DNA of 18,823 nucleotides from CBFGTV01 sp965652145 (GCA_965652145.1 CBFGTV010000066.1:1-18823); one strand, 5' to 3'. Positions 6,157-13,873 are shown, counted from the stretch's first letter. The notes: generated from the sequence alone by a model not told the origin. Translations and numbers: made by a program.

Positions 6157-7509
6157 ATGAAAAGAGCGATTACCTTTGACTATTCAAAAACTGCAGGTTT
6201 TGTTGAAAAACATGAGCTGGAATATATGACACCACTGGTAAGGGCGGCCCATGAATTACTGCACCAAAAAAGTGGACCGGGCAATGATTTTTTAGGCTGG
6301 TTAGAGCTGCCCAATGAAATTGATCTCGAGCTTCTGGAAAGAATTAAAGCCACAGCCCGCCGGGTACAAGCACAATCGGATGTTTTTATTGTTATAGGGA
6401 TCGGCGGCTCCTATCTAGGGGCAAGGGCTGCCATTGAAATGCTTAAGCATCAATTCTATAATCAATTGCCAAGGGGAAAAAGAAAAGCCCCTCAAATCTA
6501 TTTTGCTGGTCATCATATCAGCAGTACCTATATGAAGCAGCTTTTAGAGATAATAGAAGATCAAGAGGTTACCATTAATGTCATCTCAAAATCGGGTACT
6601 ACTACAGAGCCTGCCATAGCCTTTCGAGTGTTAAAGGAGTTTATGGAAAAAAAATATGGCAAAGAGGAAGCCCGTAAAAGAATTATAGCCACAACCGATG
6701 CCCAAAGGGGAGCCCTTAAGACCCTGGCTGACGAAGAAGGCTATGAAAGCTTTGTCATACCAGATGATGTAGGGGGTCGTTATTCGGTATTAACTCCCGT
6801 TGGCCTTTTACCCATAGCCGTTGCAGATATTGATATTCTAGAGCTGCTGCAGGGGGCAAAGGATGCCTGTCAAGCCTATCGGGAGCCCGATTTATTAAAG
6901 AATCCCTGCTATCAATATGCAGCCATTAGAAATATTCTATATAATAAGGGAAAAACCGTAGAAATGATGGTGAATTATGAGCCAGCCCTTTATTATATGG
7001 GGGAATGGTGGAAGCAGCTCTATGGCGAGAGCGATGGTAAGGATCAAAAAGGTGTTTTTCCTGCCTCCGCCAGCTTTTCAACCGATTTGCATTCAATGGG
7101 GCAATACATACAGCAGGGTCTAAGGATTCTGTTTGAAACTGTAATTCATGTAGAAAAGAGTACGGAAAATATCGAATTAAAGGCTGAGTCAAAGGACCTT
7201 GACGGTTTAAATTACCTGGCGGGAAAGACAATGGACTATGTGAACAAGCGTGCCTTTGAAGGCACCCTGTTGGCCCATCAGGATGGCGGTGTACCTAATT
7301 TGGTAATTGAAATTCCAGAAATTAGCCCCTATTATTTTGGATACCTGGTCTATTTCTTTGAAAAGGCCTGTGGTATTGGCGGTTATTTATTGGGGGTAAA
7401 TCCCTTTGACCAACCGGGGGTAGAGGCATATAAGCGAAACATGTTTGCCCTTTTAGGAAAGCCGGGCTATGAGCTGGAAAGGGAAAGGCTGCTTCAGCGA
7501 CTAAAATAG
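6157..7509 (+). CDS. pgi: Glucose-6-phosphate isomerase
   Basis: Interconverts glucose-6-phosphate and fructose-6-phosphate in glycolysis and gluconeogenesis in the cytoplasm. Both family signatures are present: DDVGGRYSVLTPVG at 203-216 and GYLLGVNPFDQPGVEAYK at 409-426. The first SIS domain carries IGIGGSYLGARAA (80-92) and the phosphate-binding SKSGTTTEPA (144-153). Expected catalytic residues are visible: E291 in GESDGKD, H312 in STDLHSMGQY and K426 at the end of signature 2. The length of 450 aa matches the short bacterial form found in Bacillus and clostridia. The ribosome site GTAAGGAGGA lies about 6 nt before the ATG. It appears monocistronic, with a hairpin at 7538 after it and a separate start for murI. 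No defects were seen. Confidence 0.98.
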   Translation: MKRAITFDYSKTAGFVEKHELEYMTPLVRAAHELLHQKSGPGNDFLGWLELPNEIDLELLERIKATARRVQAQSDVFIVIGIGGSYLGARAAIEMLKHQFYNQLPRGKRKAPQIYFAGHHISSTYMKQLLEIIEDQEVTINVISKSGTTTEPAIAFRVLKEFMEKKYGKEEARKRIIATTDAQRGALKTLADEEGYESFVIPDDVGGRYSVLTPVGLLPIAVADIDILELLQGAKDACQAYREPDLLKNPCYQYAAIRNILYNKGKTVEMMVNYEPALYYMGEWWKQLYGESDGKDQKGVFPASASFSTDLHSMGQYIQQGLRILFETVIHVEKSTENIELKAESKDLDGLNYLAGKTMDYVNKRAFEGTLLAHQDGGVPNLVIEIPEISPYYFGYLVYFFEKACGIGGYLLGVNPFDQPGVEAYKRNMFALLGKPGYELERERLLQRLK

Positions 7510-7537
7510 ATGAATTAGGCCAATAATATTTCAGAGA

Positions 7538-7572
7538 ATGAGCTACCGAAATGGTAGCTCATATTCATTCTT
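7538..7572 (+). terminator. Terminator after pgi
   Basis: Perfect 10-bp stem ATGAGCTACC (7538-7547) and GGTAGCTCAT (7553-7562) with loop GAAAT, followed by a broken T-rich tail ATTCATTCTTT. A strong stem but imperfect T-run. Confidence 0.75.
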
Positions 7573-7619
7573 TGTGCTAATATATTAATATTAAATTTAT
7601 CGAAAGAATGGTGGGAACA

Positions 7620-8477
7620 ATGAACAAAGAACAAGTCCAACTGCCAATTGGCGTGTTTGATTCAGGTGTAGGGGGCATCAGTGTGCTGGCAGAGCTGATT
7701 CGTCGGCTGCCCAATGAAGGTTATCTTTATTACGGCGATTCAGGTAATGCCCCCTATGGAATTAAGCCTACTGAGGTCATTAAAGAAAGATCTGTAGAAA
7801 TTGTCGAGCTGCTGATTAAGCAAGGTATAAAGGCCCTGGTAGTGGCATGTAATACAGCTACCAGTGCGGCTATTGAGGTGCTAAGGCAACGGTTTGCTAT
7901 CCCCATTATTGGCATGGAGCCCGCCCTGAAGCCGGCCACAGAATGTCATGGGGGTGGAACCATTTTCGTCATGGCGACGCCGGTCACCCTTAAGGAGAAA
8001 AAATTTGATATATTAATCAACCAGGTAAACCGACAATGTATTACCAGGTTACCCTGCCCGGGGCTTGTGGAAATCATTGAAGCCCAAGGGGCCAGAGGGT
8101 CCGCTCTGGAAGCCTATCTGGAAAAGAAGTTTAACGAATACAGGATAACGGCCGCAGATACCATTGTATTGGGCTGTACTCACTATATATTTATTCAGGA
8201 AACCATAAAAAAATTGCTGGGAGATCAGATCAAGCTAATTGATGGAAACCATGGTACCGTAAAGCAGGTGGAGCGGTTGCTGAGGAAGGGCAACTTAATT
8301 CAGCCTCAGGAACAAGGTACTACCAAGGTTACAATGTATAATTCTTCTGGGCAGCAGGATCTCTTGAATTTAAGTAAAGAGCTTTTAATGCAAAGATTGT
8401 CTGAATTTCATTTCAGTGGGAAGTTGGAACTGAGCTTAAAAAGAGATTTAGATATCGCTGTAGATAATATTGTTTAG
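7620..8477 (+). CDS. murI: Glutamate racemase
   Basis: Converts L-glutamate to D-glutamate for peptidoglycan. Conserved motifs run in order: GVFDSGVGG (11-19), YYGDSGNAPYG (37-47), ACNTATSAA (76-84) with catalytic Cys77, GMEPALKPA (98-106) and VLGCTHY (183-189) with catalytic Cys186. D14 and S15 are in place. The length of 285 aa is normal. An in-frame ATG at 7608 exists, but GGTGGGAA (7610-7617) is a plausible ribosome site for the ATG at 7620, so the later start is preferred; the four extra residues would not change the call. An EamA-type transporter starts 24 nt downstream and is probably co-transcribed. The D-Glu made here is the residue that the epimerase at 17005 later recovers as L-Glu, so the two enzymes work at opposite ends of D-Glu metabolism. 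Confidence 0.97.
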   Translation: MNKEQVQLPIGVFDSGVGGISVLAELIRRLPNEGYLYYGDSGNAPYGIKPTEVIKERSVEIVELLIKQGIKALVVACNTATSAAIEVLRQRFAIPIIGMEPALKPATECHGGGTIFVMATPVTLKEKKFDILINQVNRQCITRLPCPGLVEIIEAQGARGSALEAYLEKKFNEYRITAADTIVLGCTHYIFIQETIKKLLGDQIKLIDGNHGTVKQVERLLRKGNLIQPQEQGTTKVTMYNSSGQQDLLNLSKELLMQRLSEFHFSGKLELSLKRDLDIAVDNIV

Positions 8478-8501
8478 GCAGCTCAATAAGGGGGAGTAAA
8501 T

Positions 8502-9449
8502 TTGAAATCCGATAAAAAAACGAAAATAATCGTTTTACTAATGATCCTGTCCTCGGTCTTCTGGGCCGGGGCCTTTATAGGGGGAAAAATAGCAGGTGAA
8601 GAATTTCCGCCCTTTTCCTTAACCTTTTTACGGTTTTTCTTTGCTTCAATATTGATGTTTGCCATTATGGTTAAATATGAAAAGAAGAATTGGCAGCTCA
8701 AGAGAGAAGATTACCCTGTCATGCTTTTTTTGGGAATCGTTGGGATGGTGGGGTACCATGTCTTGTTTTTTAAGGCCCTGCAATATACTACCGCTGTAAA
8801 TGCTTCAATGATTGCTGCCATTAACCCCCTTTTAACCACGCTATTATCATCGTTTCTCTTAAAAGAGAAGCTGGGCCTTAAAAGAATCGGAGCTATTCTG
8901 ATTGCCCTGATGGGGGTATTACTAACCATCAGCCGGGGGAATCCAAGGGTAATACTGGAGTTTACTGTTAATCAGGGAGATTTGCTAATGCTGGTGGCGG
9001 TTGTCTGTTGGGTTCTGTATCCTGTTGTTAGTCGCAGGGTAATGAGCAAGTATTCTCCTTTAATACTAACCAACTACAGCTTTCTTCTTTGCTGGATTTT
9101 TACGCTGCCCTTTGCCCTTTTGGAAAAACCCCTGGAATACCTGCCAAATACCAGTCTCCTGGGCTGGGGCGGTGTATTTTATATGGCCATTTTTCCTTCG
9201 ACCATTGGATATTTGATACAGCAAATATCCATTAAAGAGCTTGGTGCCAGTAAAACAGCCATATTTATTAACCTTGTACCGGTCTTTTCCATGCTCCTTT
9301 CAGTGATAATATTAAAAGAGAGGGTGACCCTGTTAACCCTGCTAAGTGGCGGGCTCATTATCTTTGGCGTCTATTTGACCACAAAAATTAGAGAGCCCAA
9401 GGTATCCTTGCCCCTGAAGGGAGAGATAACGCAGCAGGAAGGCATGTAA
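8502..9449 (+). CDS. EamA/DMT-family transporter
   Basis: An inner-membrane protein of about ten helices built from two EamA repeats (about residues 8-143 and 156-293). The first repeat opens with SSVFWAGAFIGGK and has the typical LRFFFAS and ALQYTTAVNASMIAAINPLLTTLLSSFLLKEKLGLKRIGAILIALMGVLL pattern, split here over about 87-140. The second has FPSTIGYLIQQISIKELGASKTAIFINLVPVFSML, at about 225-265. DMT proteins export or import small metabolites; the substrate cannot be told from sequence. The start codon is TTG (8502), supported by AGGGGGAG 5 nt upstream. It lies 24 nt after murI and probably shares its transcript. The tail after about 297 is short and polar. The family call is secure, the substrate unknown. 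Confidence 0.92.
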   Translation: MKSDKKTKIIVLLMILSSVFWAGAFIGGKIAGEEFPPFSLTFLRFFFASILMFAIMVKYEKKNWQLKREDYPVMLFLGIVGMVGYHVLFFKALQYTTAVNASMIAAINPLLTTLLSSFLLKEKLGLKRIGAILIALMGVLLTISRGNPRVILEFTVNQGDLLMLVAVVCWVLYPVVSRRVMSKYSPLILTNYSFLLCWIFTLPFALLEKPLEYLPNTSLLGWGGVFYMAIFPSTIGYLIQQISIKELGASKTAIFINLVPVFSMLLSVIILKERVTLLTLLSGGLIIFGVYLTTKIREPKVSLPLKGEITQQEGM

Positions 9450-9479
9450 ATTTAGGATAGATCAAATACCGTCGATTTA

Positions 9480-9488
9480 TGGTATAAT
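9480..9488 (+). promoter_or_regulatory. Extended -10 promoter of the lytS operon
   Basis: TGGTATAAT is an extended -10 element (TG, one base, TATAAT at 9483-9488). The -35 region is weak, as allowed for extended -10 promoters. The expected start near 9495 gives a leader of about 17 nt holding GGAAGGTG. An inverted repeat, ATACC (9466-9470) and GGTAT (9481-9485), overlaps the -10 and could be an operator. Confidence 0.6.
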
Positions 9489-9511
9489 ACCCCTAGAAGG
9501 AAGGTGTAGCC

Positions 9512-11209
9512 ATGATTATTATTGAAATGATACTGGCCTTAATTAATAAACTGGGAATCATTATTATACTGGCGGTTATTGTATCTAAAATCGGTATATT
9601 TCGTAAGCTGATTACCAAGAAGGATGTAGGGGTCAGGGAAAAAATTGTGCTGGCACTCTTCTTTGGCTTGGTAGGAATTATGGGTACCTATTCCAGTGTA
9701 CCCATCTACGGTGCCCTGGCCAACACCCGTGTCGTGGGGGTTATGGTGGGGGCCTTACTGGGAGGTCCCCTGGTGGGGCTGCTTTCCGGGATCATAGCAG
9801 GGGGGCATCGCTATTTAATTGACATCGGAGGCTTCACTGCCTTTGCCTGTGCTGTTTCCACCATTGTAGAAGGTCTTATTGGCGGCTATGGCTATTATTA
9901 TATTAAAAATAAACGAGGTAAATGGCAATATGCCTTTTTTATCGGAGTTTTTGCAGAAATCGTTCAAATGGTGATCATCCTCCTCCTTGTCAGACCCTTC
10001 TGGGATGCCCTGGAGCTGGTGAAGATCATTCTATTGCCCATGGTGCTGGTAAATTCCCTGGGAATTTCAATCTTTATCGGAATTATTGAGAATATTTATA
10101 CCGAATACGAACGAATTGCTGCAAGTCAGGCAGAAAAGGCATTAAAAATTGCCAATCTAACACTGCCTTATTTGAGAAAGGGCTTGAACTACAGTGTAGC
10201 TCAGAAGGTTGTGGAAATAATATATGCATCAGTCGATGTGGCTGCGGTGGCCATTACCGATGATAAAGAAATTTTAGCCCACAAAGGGATTGGAGAAGAC
10301 CATCATGCTATAGGAGCCCTGGTTCAAACCGAGGTGACGAAGGATGTTATTCAAAAGGGGAAATTTAAAATTATTGAAAATCAAAAAGATATTCAATGCA
10401 ATCGAAGGGATTGTCAGTTAAAATCAGCTATCATCGTTCCCCTGAAGGATCGTGAACAGGTGGTTGGAACCCTGAAGCTGTACAAAAAGGATGAAAACAG
10501 CATTACCTCAGTAGATATAGAGCTGGCCCTGGGGCTGGCCCAGCTATTTTCCACCCAGATTGAGCTAAGTAAGCTGGATTATCAAAAAAAATTATTAATT
10601 GAATCAGAGTTGAAAACCCTGCAGGCCCAAATTAATCCTCATTTTCTTTTTAATGCCATCAATACCATTGTGTCATTTATGCAGTTCGATACCATTAAGG
10701 CAAAAAATTTGCTGATTTCCCTTGCGGACCTCTTTAGAAAAAGCCTAAAAAGTAATCAGGATATGGTAGATATTGAAACAGAGCTGGCCCATATTGCCTC
10801 CTATCTGGAAATAGAAAAGGCCCGGTTTGGAGATAGGCTCAAGGTAGCTTATGAATTAGACGAAACCATTACCTGTAAGCTTCCTCCCTTAATACTCCAG
10901 CCTATTGTTGAAAATGCAGTGATACATGGTATCCTTCCTAAAAAAAATGGAGGGTCTGTCACCATTCGCTCCAGAAAACAGGTGGATGATGTGCTTTTAG
11001 AGGTAATTGACGATGGAGTCGGAATTGAAACAGAAAAGGTTAAAGCCCTTTTAAAGGGCCGAGGAGACGACAAATCTGTAGGGCTGACCAATGTAAATAG
11101 ACGACTGGTGAACCTATATGGAAAGGATTATCAGCTGGCTGTAGAAAGCATGATTAATGGTGGTACCAGTGTGAAAATTAGAATACCAAGTATTATCTCT
11201 AGGGGGTAG
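9512..11209 (+). CDS. lytS: LytS-family sensor histidine kinase
   Basis: A membrane sensor kinase of the LytS/BtsS/YpdA type. Residues about 5-195 form the multi-helix 5TMR-LYT sensor, with the family motif from NTRVVGVMVG (71-80) through LSGIIAGGHRY (91-101). A GAF-like domain spans about 215-355 (VDVAAVAITDDKEILAHKGIG; CNRRDCQLKSAIIVPLKDREQVVG). The His_kinase dimerisation segment is QAQINPHFLFNAINT, with phospho-acceptor H377. A HATPase domain follows, with N-box PIVENAVIHG (464-473), G1 box DDGVGI (500-505) and VGLTNVNRRL (523-532). All catalytic motifs are intact. E. coli relatives BtsS and YpdA, and B. subtilis LytS, respond to extracellular pyruvate and induce pyruvate uptake. The response regulator starts 4 nt after the stop, and cstA follows, so a pyruvate or related C3-acid signal is a good inference. 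GGAAGGTG precedes the ATG. Confidence 0.95.
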   Translation: MIIIEMILALINKLGIIIILAVIVSKIGIFRKLITKKDVGVREKIVLALFFGLVGIMGTYSSVPIYGALANTRVVGVMVGALLGGPLVGLLSGIIAGGHRYLIDIGGFTAFACAVSTIVEGLIGGYGYYYIKNKRGKWQYAFFIGVFAEIVQMVIILLLVRPFWDALELVKIILLPMVLVNSLGISIFIGIIENIYTEYERIAASQAEKALKIANLTLPYLRKGLNYSVAQKVVEIIYASVDVAAVAITDDKEILAHKGIGEDHHAIGALVQTEVTKDVIQKGKFKIIENQKDIQCNRRDCQLKSAIIVPLKDREQVVGTLKLYKKDENSITSVDIELALGLAQLFSTQIELSKLDYQKKLLIESELKTLQAQINPHFLFNAINTIVSFMQFDTIKAKNLLISLADLFRKSLKSNQDMVDIETELAHIASYLEIEKARFGDRLKVAYELDETITCKLPPLILQPIVENAVIHGILPKKNGGSVTIRSRKQVDDVLLEVIDDGVGIETEKVKALLKGRGDDKSVGLTNVNRRLVNLYGKDYQLAVESMINGGTSVKIRIPSIISRG

Positions 11210-11213
11210 GCAG

Positions 11214-11987
11214 ATGGGCTATTCAGTAGTAATTATTGATGATGAGATGCCGGCAAGATTAAATTTAAAAAATCTACTGGGTCAGTACCAGGATTTTACT
11301 ATAGTAGGGGAAGCTTCAAATGGTGAAGATGCCCTGGAGCTTTGCAGAGAAAAACTGCCTGATATTGTACTATTGGATATACAGCTTCAGGACATGACTG
11401 GCTTTGAAATTGCAGCGGGATTGATAAAATTAAGGAAACCACCTAAAATTGTCTTTGTTACGGCCTATAATGAATATGCCATCGATGCCTTTGAATTTTC
11501 AGCCATTGATTATTTGCTCAAGCCAGTGGATGAAGGACGTTTTCAAAAAACCCTTCAAAAGCTGAGGGAGGAATTAAAAAATAGCCCCCAGCATACCTTA
11601 AGCTCAGTTCATCAATTGCTGGAGCGGCATCTGCAGTTGGAGCATAACAATCGAAAAATTACCCTTGAGAAGGATGGAAAGCTATTTGTTCTTTGCTTAA
11701 AGGATATTATTTATATTGAAACAGAGGAGCGTAATACCAAGGTGGTTAGTAAACGGGGCGAATATATAACCACCACCTCCATGACAGAATGGGAGGAACG
11801 GTTAGAGGCCCTGGGGTTTTTCAGGCCCCATCGTAGCTACTTGATTAATCTTGATGAAATCGATGAAATTGTACTTTGGTTTAATAATAGCCTACAGGTA
11901 AAAATGAGGGGTGTTGATAATCACCATATACCCATCAGCAGAAACAAGCTGAAGGAATTTAAAGAGCTGGTTGGTTTAGAAAATTAA
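11214..11987 (+). CDS. lytR: LytTR-family response regulator
   Basis: Partner of the upstream kinase. Residues 4-120 are a receiver domain with acidic pocket D9-D10, phospho-acceptor D55 (VLLDIQL), T83 (FVTAYNEYA) and K103 (LLKPVDE). A linker of about 25 residues leads to a LytTR DNA-binding domain at about 145-252 (ITLEKDGKLFVLCLKDIIYIETEERNTKV, split over 149-177; GFFRPHRSYLINLDEIDEI at about 201-220; HIPISRNKLKEFKEL at the end). The LytTR type binds pairs of direct repeats about two helical turns apart. Just such a pair lies at 12027-12057 before cstA, making cstA the probable target. The start is fixed by AGGGGGT inside the end of the kinase gene, and the tight spacing implies translational coupling. 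Called lytR here for the LytS/LytR pair; it could equally be named btsR- or ypdB-like. Confidence 0.95.
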   Translation: MGYSVVIIDDEMPARLNLKNLLGQYQDFTIVGEASNGEDALELCREKLPDIVLLDIQLQDMTGFEIAAGLIKLRKPPKIVFVTAYNEYAIDAFEFSAIDYLLKPVDEGRFQKTLQKLREELKNSPQHTLSSVHQLLERHLQLEHNNRKITLEKDGKLFVLCLKDIIYIETEERNTKVVSKRGEYITTTSMTEWEERLEALGFFRPHRSYLINLDEIDEIVLWFNNSLQVKMRGVDNHHIPISRNKLKEFKELVGLEN

Positions 11988-12026
11988 CCAGAATGACAAA
12001 CTTAAAACAAAACATACTACAATCAA

Positions 12027-12057
12027 AACATTTCAAGCAGTAATTTCGACATTTCAT
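12027..12057. promoter_or_regulatory. LytTR (YpdB-type) operator: two direct repeats
   Basis: AACATTTCAA (12027-12036) and GACATTTCAT (12048-12057) are direct repeats separated by 11 bp, so their starts are 21 bp apart. The identical core ACATTTCA occurs in both. The motif I recall for E. coli YpdB is two GGCATTTCAT repeats with an 11-bp spacer; the downstream copy matches it at nine of ten bases and the upstream copy at seven. The site ends 7 bp before the -35 of the cstA promoter, a sensible activator position. Probable binding site for the response regulator encoded immediately upstream. Confidence 0.72.
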
Positions 12058-12064
12058 GATGATT

Positions 12065-12080
12065 TTGAAAACGCTTACCT
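12065..12080. promoter_or_regulatory. CcpA cre-like site over the cstA -35
   Basis: Within 12065-12080 the sequence TTGAAAACGCTTACCT fits the cre consensus WTGNAANCGNWNNCAW at all fixed positions except one (C for A near the end). It overlaps the TTGAAA -35, where a bound CcpA-type repressor would block RNA polymerase. The match is direct; no ccpA gene is in the window, so regulation is inferred. Confidence 0.6.
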
Positions 12081-12094
12081 TATCTCCCTATATA
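12065..12094 (+). promoter_or_regulatory. Sigma-A-like promoter of cstA
   Basis: TTGAAA (12065-12070), an 18-bp spacer, and TATATA (12089-12094), the latter overlapping an additional TATAAT (12091-12096). Transcription would begin near 12101, giving a leader of about 37 nt with TAGGGAGG before the start codon. It lies directly downstream of the direct repeats and within the cre site. Confidence 0.6.
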
Positions 12095-12137
12095 ATAAAG
12101 ATGACCGCTATTATCTTATTATAGGGAGGTTTTTTAT

Positions 12138-13565
12138 ATGGGTTTATTTTTAATCTCTGTTGTCGTCCTGGTAGTGGGCTACTTAGTTTATGGAAAATTT
12201 GTCGAAAAAATCTTTGGAATCAGAGAAGAGAGACAAACTCCAGCCCATGCCATGAAAGATGGTGTTGATTATGTACCGATGCCCTGGCACAAGATATTCT
12301 TAATTCAATTTCTTAATATTGCAGGGCTAGGGCCAATCTATGGTGCCATTGCCGGTGCCCTTTGGGGGCCCAAGGCATTTTTCTGGATTGTCTTCGGTAG
12401 TATCTTTGCCGGTGGGGTACATGACTATTTTTCAGGTATGCTTTCCATTAGAAACAATGGTGATAGTGTTTCTGAAATCGTTGGTAAATATTTAGGAAAT
12501 GGTGCTAAACAATTTATGCGGGTTTTCTCTGTGGTATTGCTGGTACTGGTAGGAACCGTATTTATGACAGGCCCAGCCAGGTTATTGGCCAACTTAAATT
12601 TCTTAGGGCTAGAAAACTATCAGATTTGGTTGGGAATCGTTTTAGTTTATTATTTCTTGGCAACCATTTTACCAGTAGATAAAATCATTGGTAAGGTTTA
12701 TCCCCTTTTTGGTGCTTCCTTATTAGTTATGGCCGTTGGAATTGGTGTAATGCTAGTGGCGAAAGGATATCAACTGCCTGCCCTGGGAGTGGAAAACATT
12801 CATCCCGACAATCTGCCCATCTGGCCCTTATTGTTTATCACCATAGCCTGTGGTGCCATCAGTGGATTCCATGCAACCCAATCACCCTTAATGGCAAGAT
12901 GTGTTGAGAATGAGAAATATGGAAGACCGATCTTCTATGGGTCAATGATTGCAGAAGGAATTATCGCTTTAATTTGGGCTGCCGCGGCAATGAGTTTTTA
13001 TCATGGTACTGAAGGACTGGCAGCGGTAAATGGCGCCGGTGGACCAGGAGCCGTGGTACATGAAATTTCAACTGCTTTATTAGGTGGCTTTGGTGGGCTG
13101 TTGGCAATGCTTGGTGTAATTGCCTGTCCCATTACCTCTGGTGATACTGCCTTTAGAAGTGCTCGATTGGTCATTGCAGACTTTATGAAGTCAAATCAAA
13201 CTAAAATTGGTAAGCGTTTAACCATTGCATTACCTCTCTTTGCCGTTGGATTCGGCTTAAGCCTCATTGATTTCAACATTATTTGGCGATATTTTGCCTG
13301 GTCTAATCAAACCCTGGCAACCTTAATGCTTTGGGCTTCAGCCATGTATTTGGTGCAGACAAAGAAATTCCATTGGATTGCCACCATTCCGGCGGTATTC
13401 ATGACAGCCGTCATTACCACCTATATTCTGCAGGCGCCCGAAGGCTTTAAGCTTTCCACATCCATCTCTTACCCGGTGGGAATAGTTACGGCAGTTGTCG
13501 TATTTGGTTTCTTCCTGTACAAGGTGAAGGGCTACAAGGATAAAGAAGCGATTATTGAGGCTTAA
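12138..13565 (+). CDS. cstA: CstA-family carbon starvation transporter
   Basis: A polytopic membrane protein of the CstA family. E. coli members CstA and BtsT carry pyruvate, with peptides also proposed for CstA. Signature segments are present: VVGYLVYGKFVEKIFGI (12-28), TPAHAMKDGVDYVPM (34-48), IQFLNIAGLGPIYGAIAGALWGP (split 56-78), GGVHDYFSGMLSIRNNGDS (92-110), and later GFHATQSPLMARC and CPITSGDTAFRSARL. At 475 aa it is the compact clostridial form, shorter than E. coli CstA (about 700), lacking much of the C-terminal extension. The ATG at 12138 follows TAGGGAGG with a good spacing. Its position right after a LytS/LytTR pair, with a YpdB-type operator and a cre site, argues for uptake of pyruvate or a related acid when preferred sugars are low. 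The family is certain; the substrate is inferred. Confidence 0.94.
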   Translation: MGLFLISVVVLVVGYLVYGKFVEKIFGIREERQTPAHAMKDGVDYVPMPWHKIFLIQFLNIAGLGPIYGAIAGALWGPKAFFWIVFGSIFAGGVHDYFSGMLSIRNNGDSVSEIVGKYLGNGAKQFMRVFSVVLLVLVGTVFMTGPARLLANLNFLGLENYQIWLGIVLVYYFLATILPVDKIIGKVYPLFGASLLVMAVGIGVMLVAKGYQLPALGVENIHPDNLPIWPLLFITIACGAISGFHATQSPLMARCVENEKYGRPIFYGSMIAEGIIALIWAAAAMSFYHGTEGLAAVNGAGGPGAVVHEISTALLGGFGGLLAMLGVIACPITSGDTAFRSARLVIADFMKSNQTKIGKRLTIALPLFAVGFGLSLIDFNIIWRYFAWSNQTLATLMLWASAMYLVQTKKFHWIATIPAVFMTAVITTYILQAPEGFKLSTSISYPVGIVTAVVVFGFFLYKVKGYKDKEAIIEA

Positions 13566-13592
13566 TATACAAACAAGAGAGAATCAGAAGCT

Positions 13593-13626
13593 AATGGAGG
13601 TTCCCCAGGGGAATCTCCATTTTTTA
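13593..13626 (+). terminator. Terminator after cstA
   Basis: AATGGAGgTTCCCC (13593-13606) pairs with GGGGAAtCTCCATT (13608-13621) with one mismatch; the innermost pairs must open to form the loop. The stem is followed by a T-run ending at 13625. Confidence 0.9.
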
Positions 13627-13702
13627 AGTCAGTTAATCCCATTTATGAAATCAATCCGGCCAGATTCTTGATGGGCAAGATCAGTACCCCCTGAATAAAA
13701 TA

Positions 13703-13731
13703 TTGACTTTATACAAGTTATGTTATATTAT
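13703..13731 (+). promoter_or_regulatory. Strong sigma-A-like promoter in the cstA-DUF819 gap
   Basis: TTGACT (13703-13708), a 17-bp spacer, then TATTAT (13726-13731): five of six matches in each hexamer and ideal spacing. Transcription would start near 13738. It lies 77 bp after the cstA terminator and faces the DUF819 gene, which starts at 13919. Confidence 0.7.
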
Positions 13732-13737
13732 AAATAA

Positions 13738-13839
13738 TAATTGAATATTCTAAAAATAATCACTTGTTTAATTAGATACCAATGGTATTATCGTTAACAA
13801 GGCCAGATAAATAGCACTTATTTATTTGGCCTTTTTTTT
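13738..13839 (+). ncRNA. Candidate ~100-nt leader RNA or small RNA
   Basis: The 353-bp gap between cstA and the DUF819 gene has no coding potential but holds a strong promoter and, about 60 nt after its expected start, a strong intrinsic terminator. The predicted RNA can fold an upstream hairpin: CTTGTT (13763-13768) with AACAAG (13796-13801), enclosing ATACC (13776-13780) with GGTAT (13784-13788). The 3' side of this hairpin shares three bases (13799-13801) with the 5' arm of the terminator, so the two folds compete slightly. Either a cis-acting attenuator or riboswitch-like leader for the DUF819 operon, or an independent small RNA. It does not look like a riboswitch class I can name. Confidence 0.45.
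13799..13839 (+). terminator. Strong intrinsic terminator upstream of DUF819 gene
   Basis: AAGGCCA (13799-13805) pairs with TGGCCTT (13827-13833). The stem continues inward through AT-rich pairs (ATAAATA with TATTTAT, flanked by G-T wobbles) to a CAC loop at 13815-13817. Eight T follow (13832-13839). It lies 80 nt before the DUF819 start, so transcripts entering from upstream would need to pass it. Confidence 0.9.
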
Positions 13840-13873
13840 GTAAAGACCTGGGATAAGGCATACAGCTATTATT

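Noticed and set aside
8402..8418. CATTTCA in the murI coding region resembling the YpdB half-site
   Set aside because: A single copy without a partner 21 bp away, inside a coding sequence; chance is likely.
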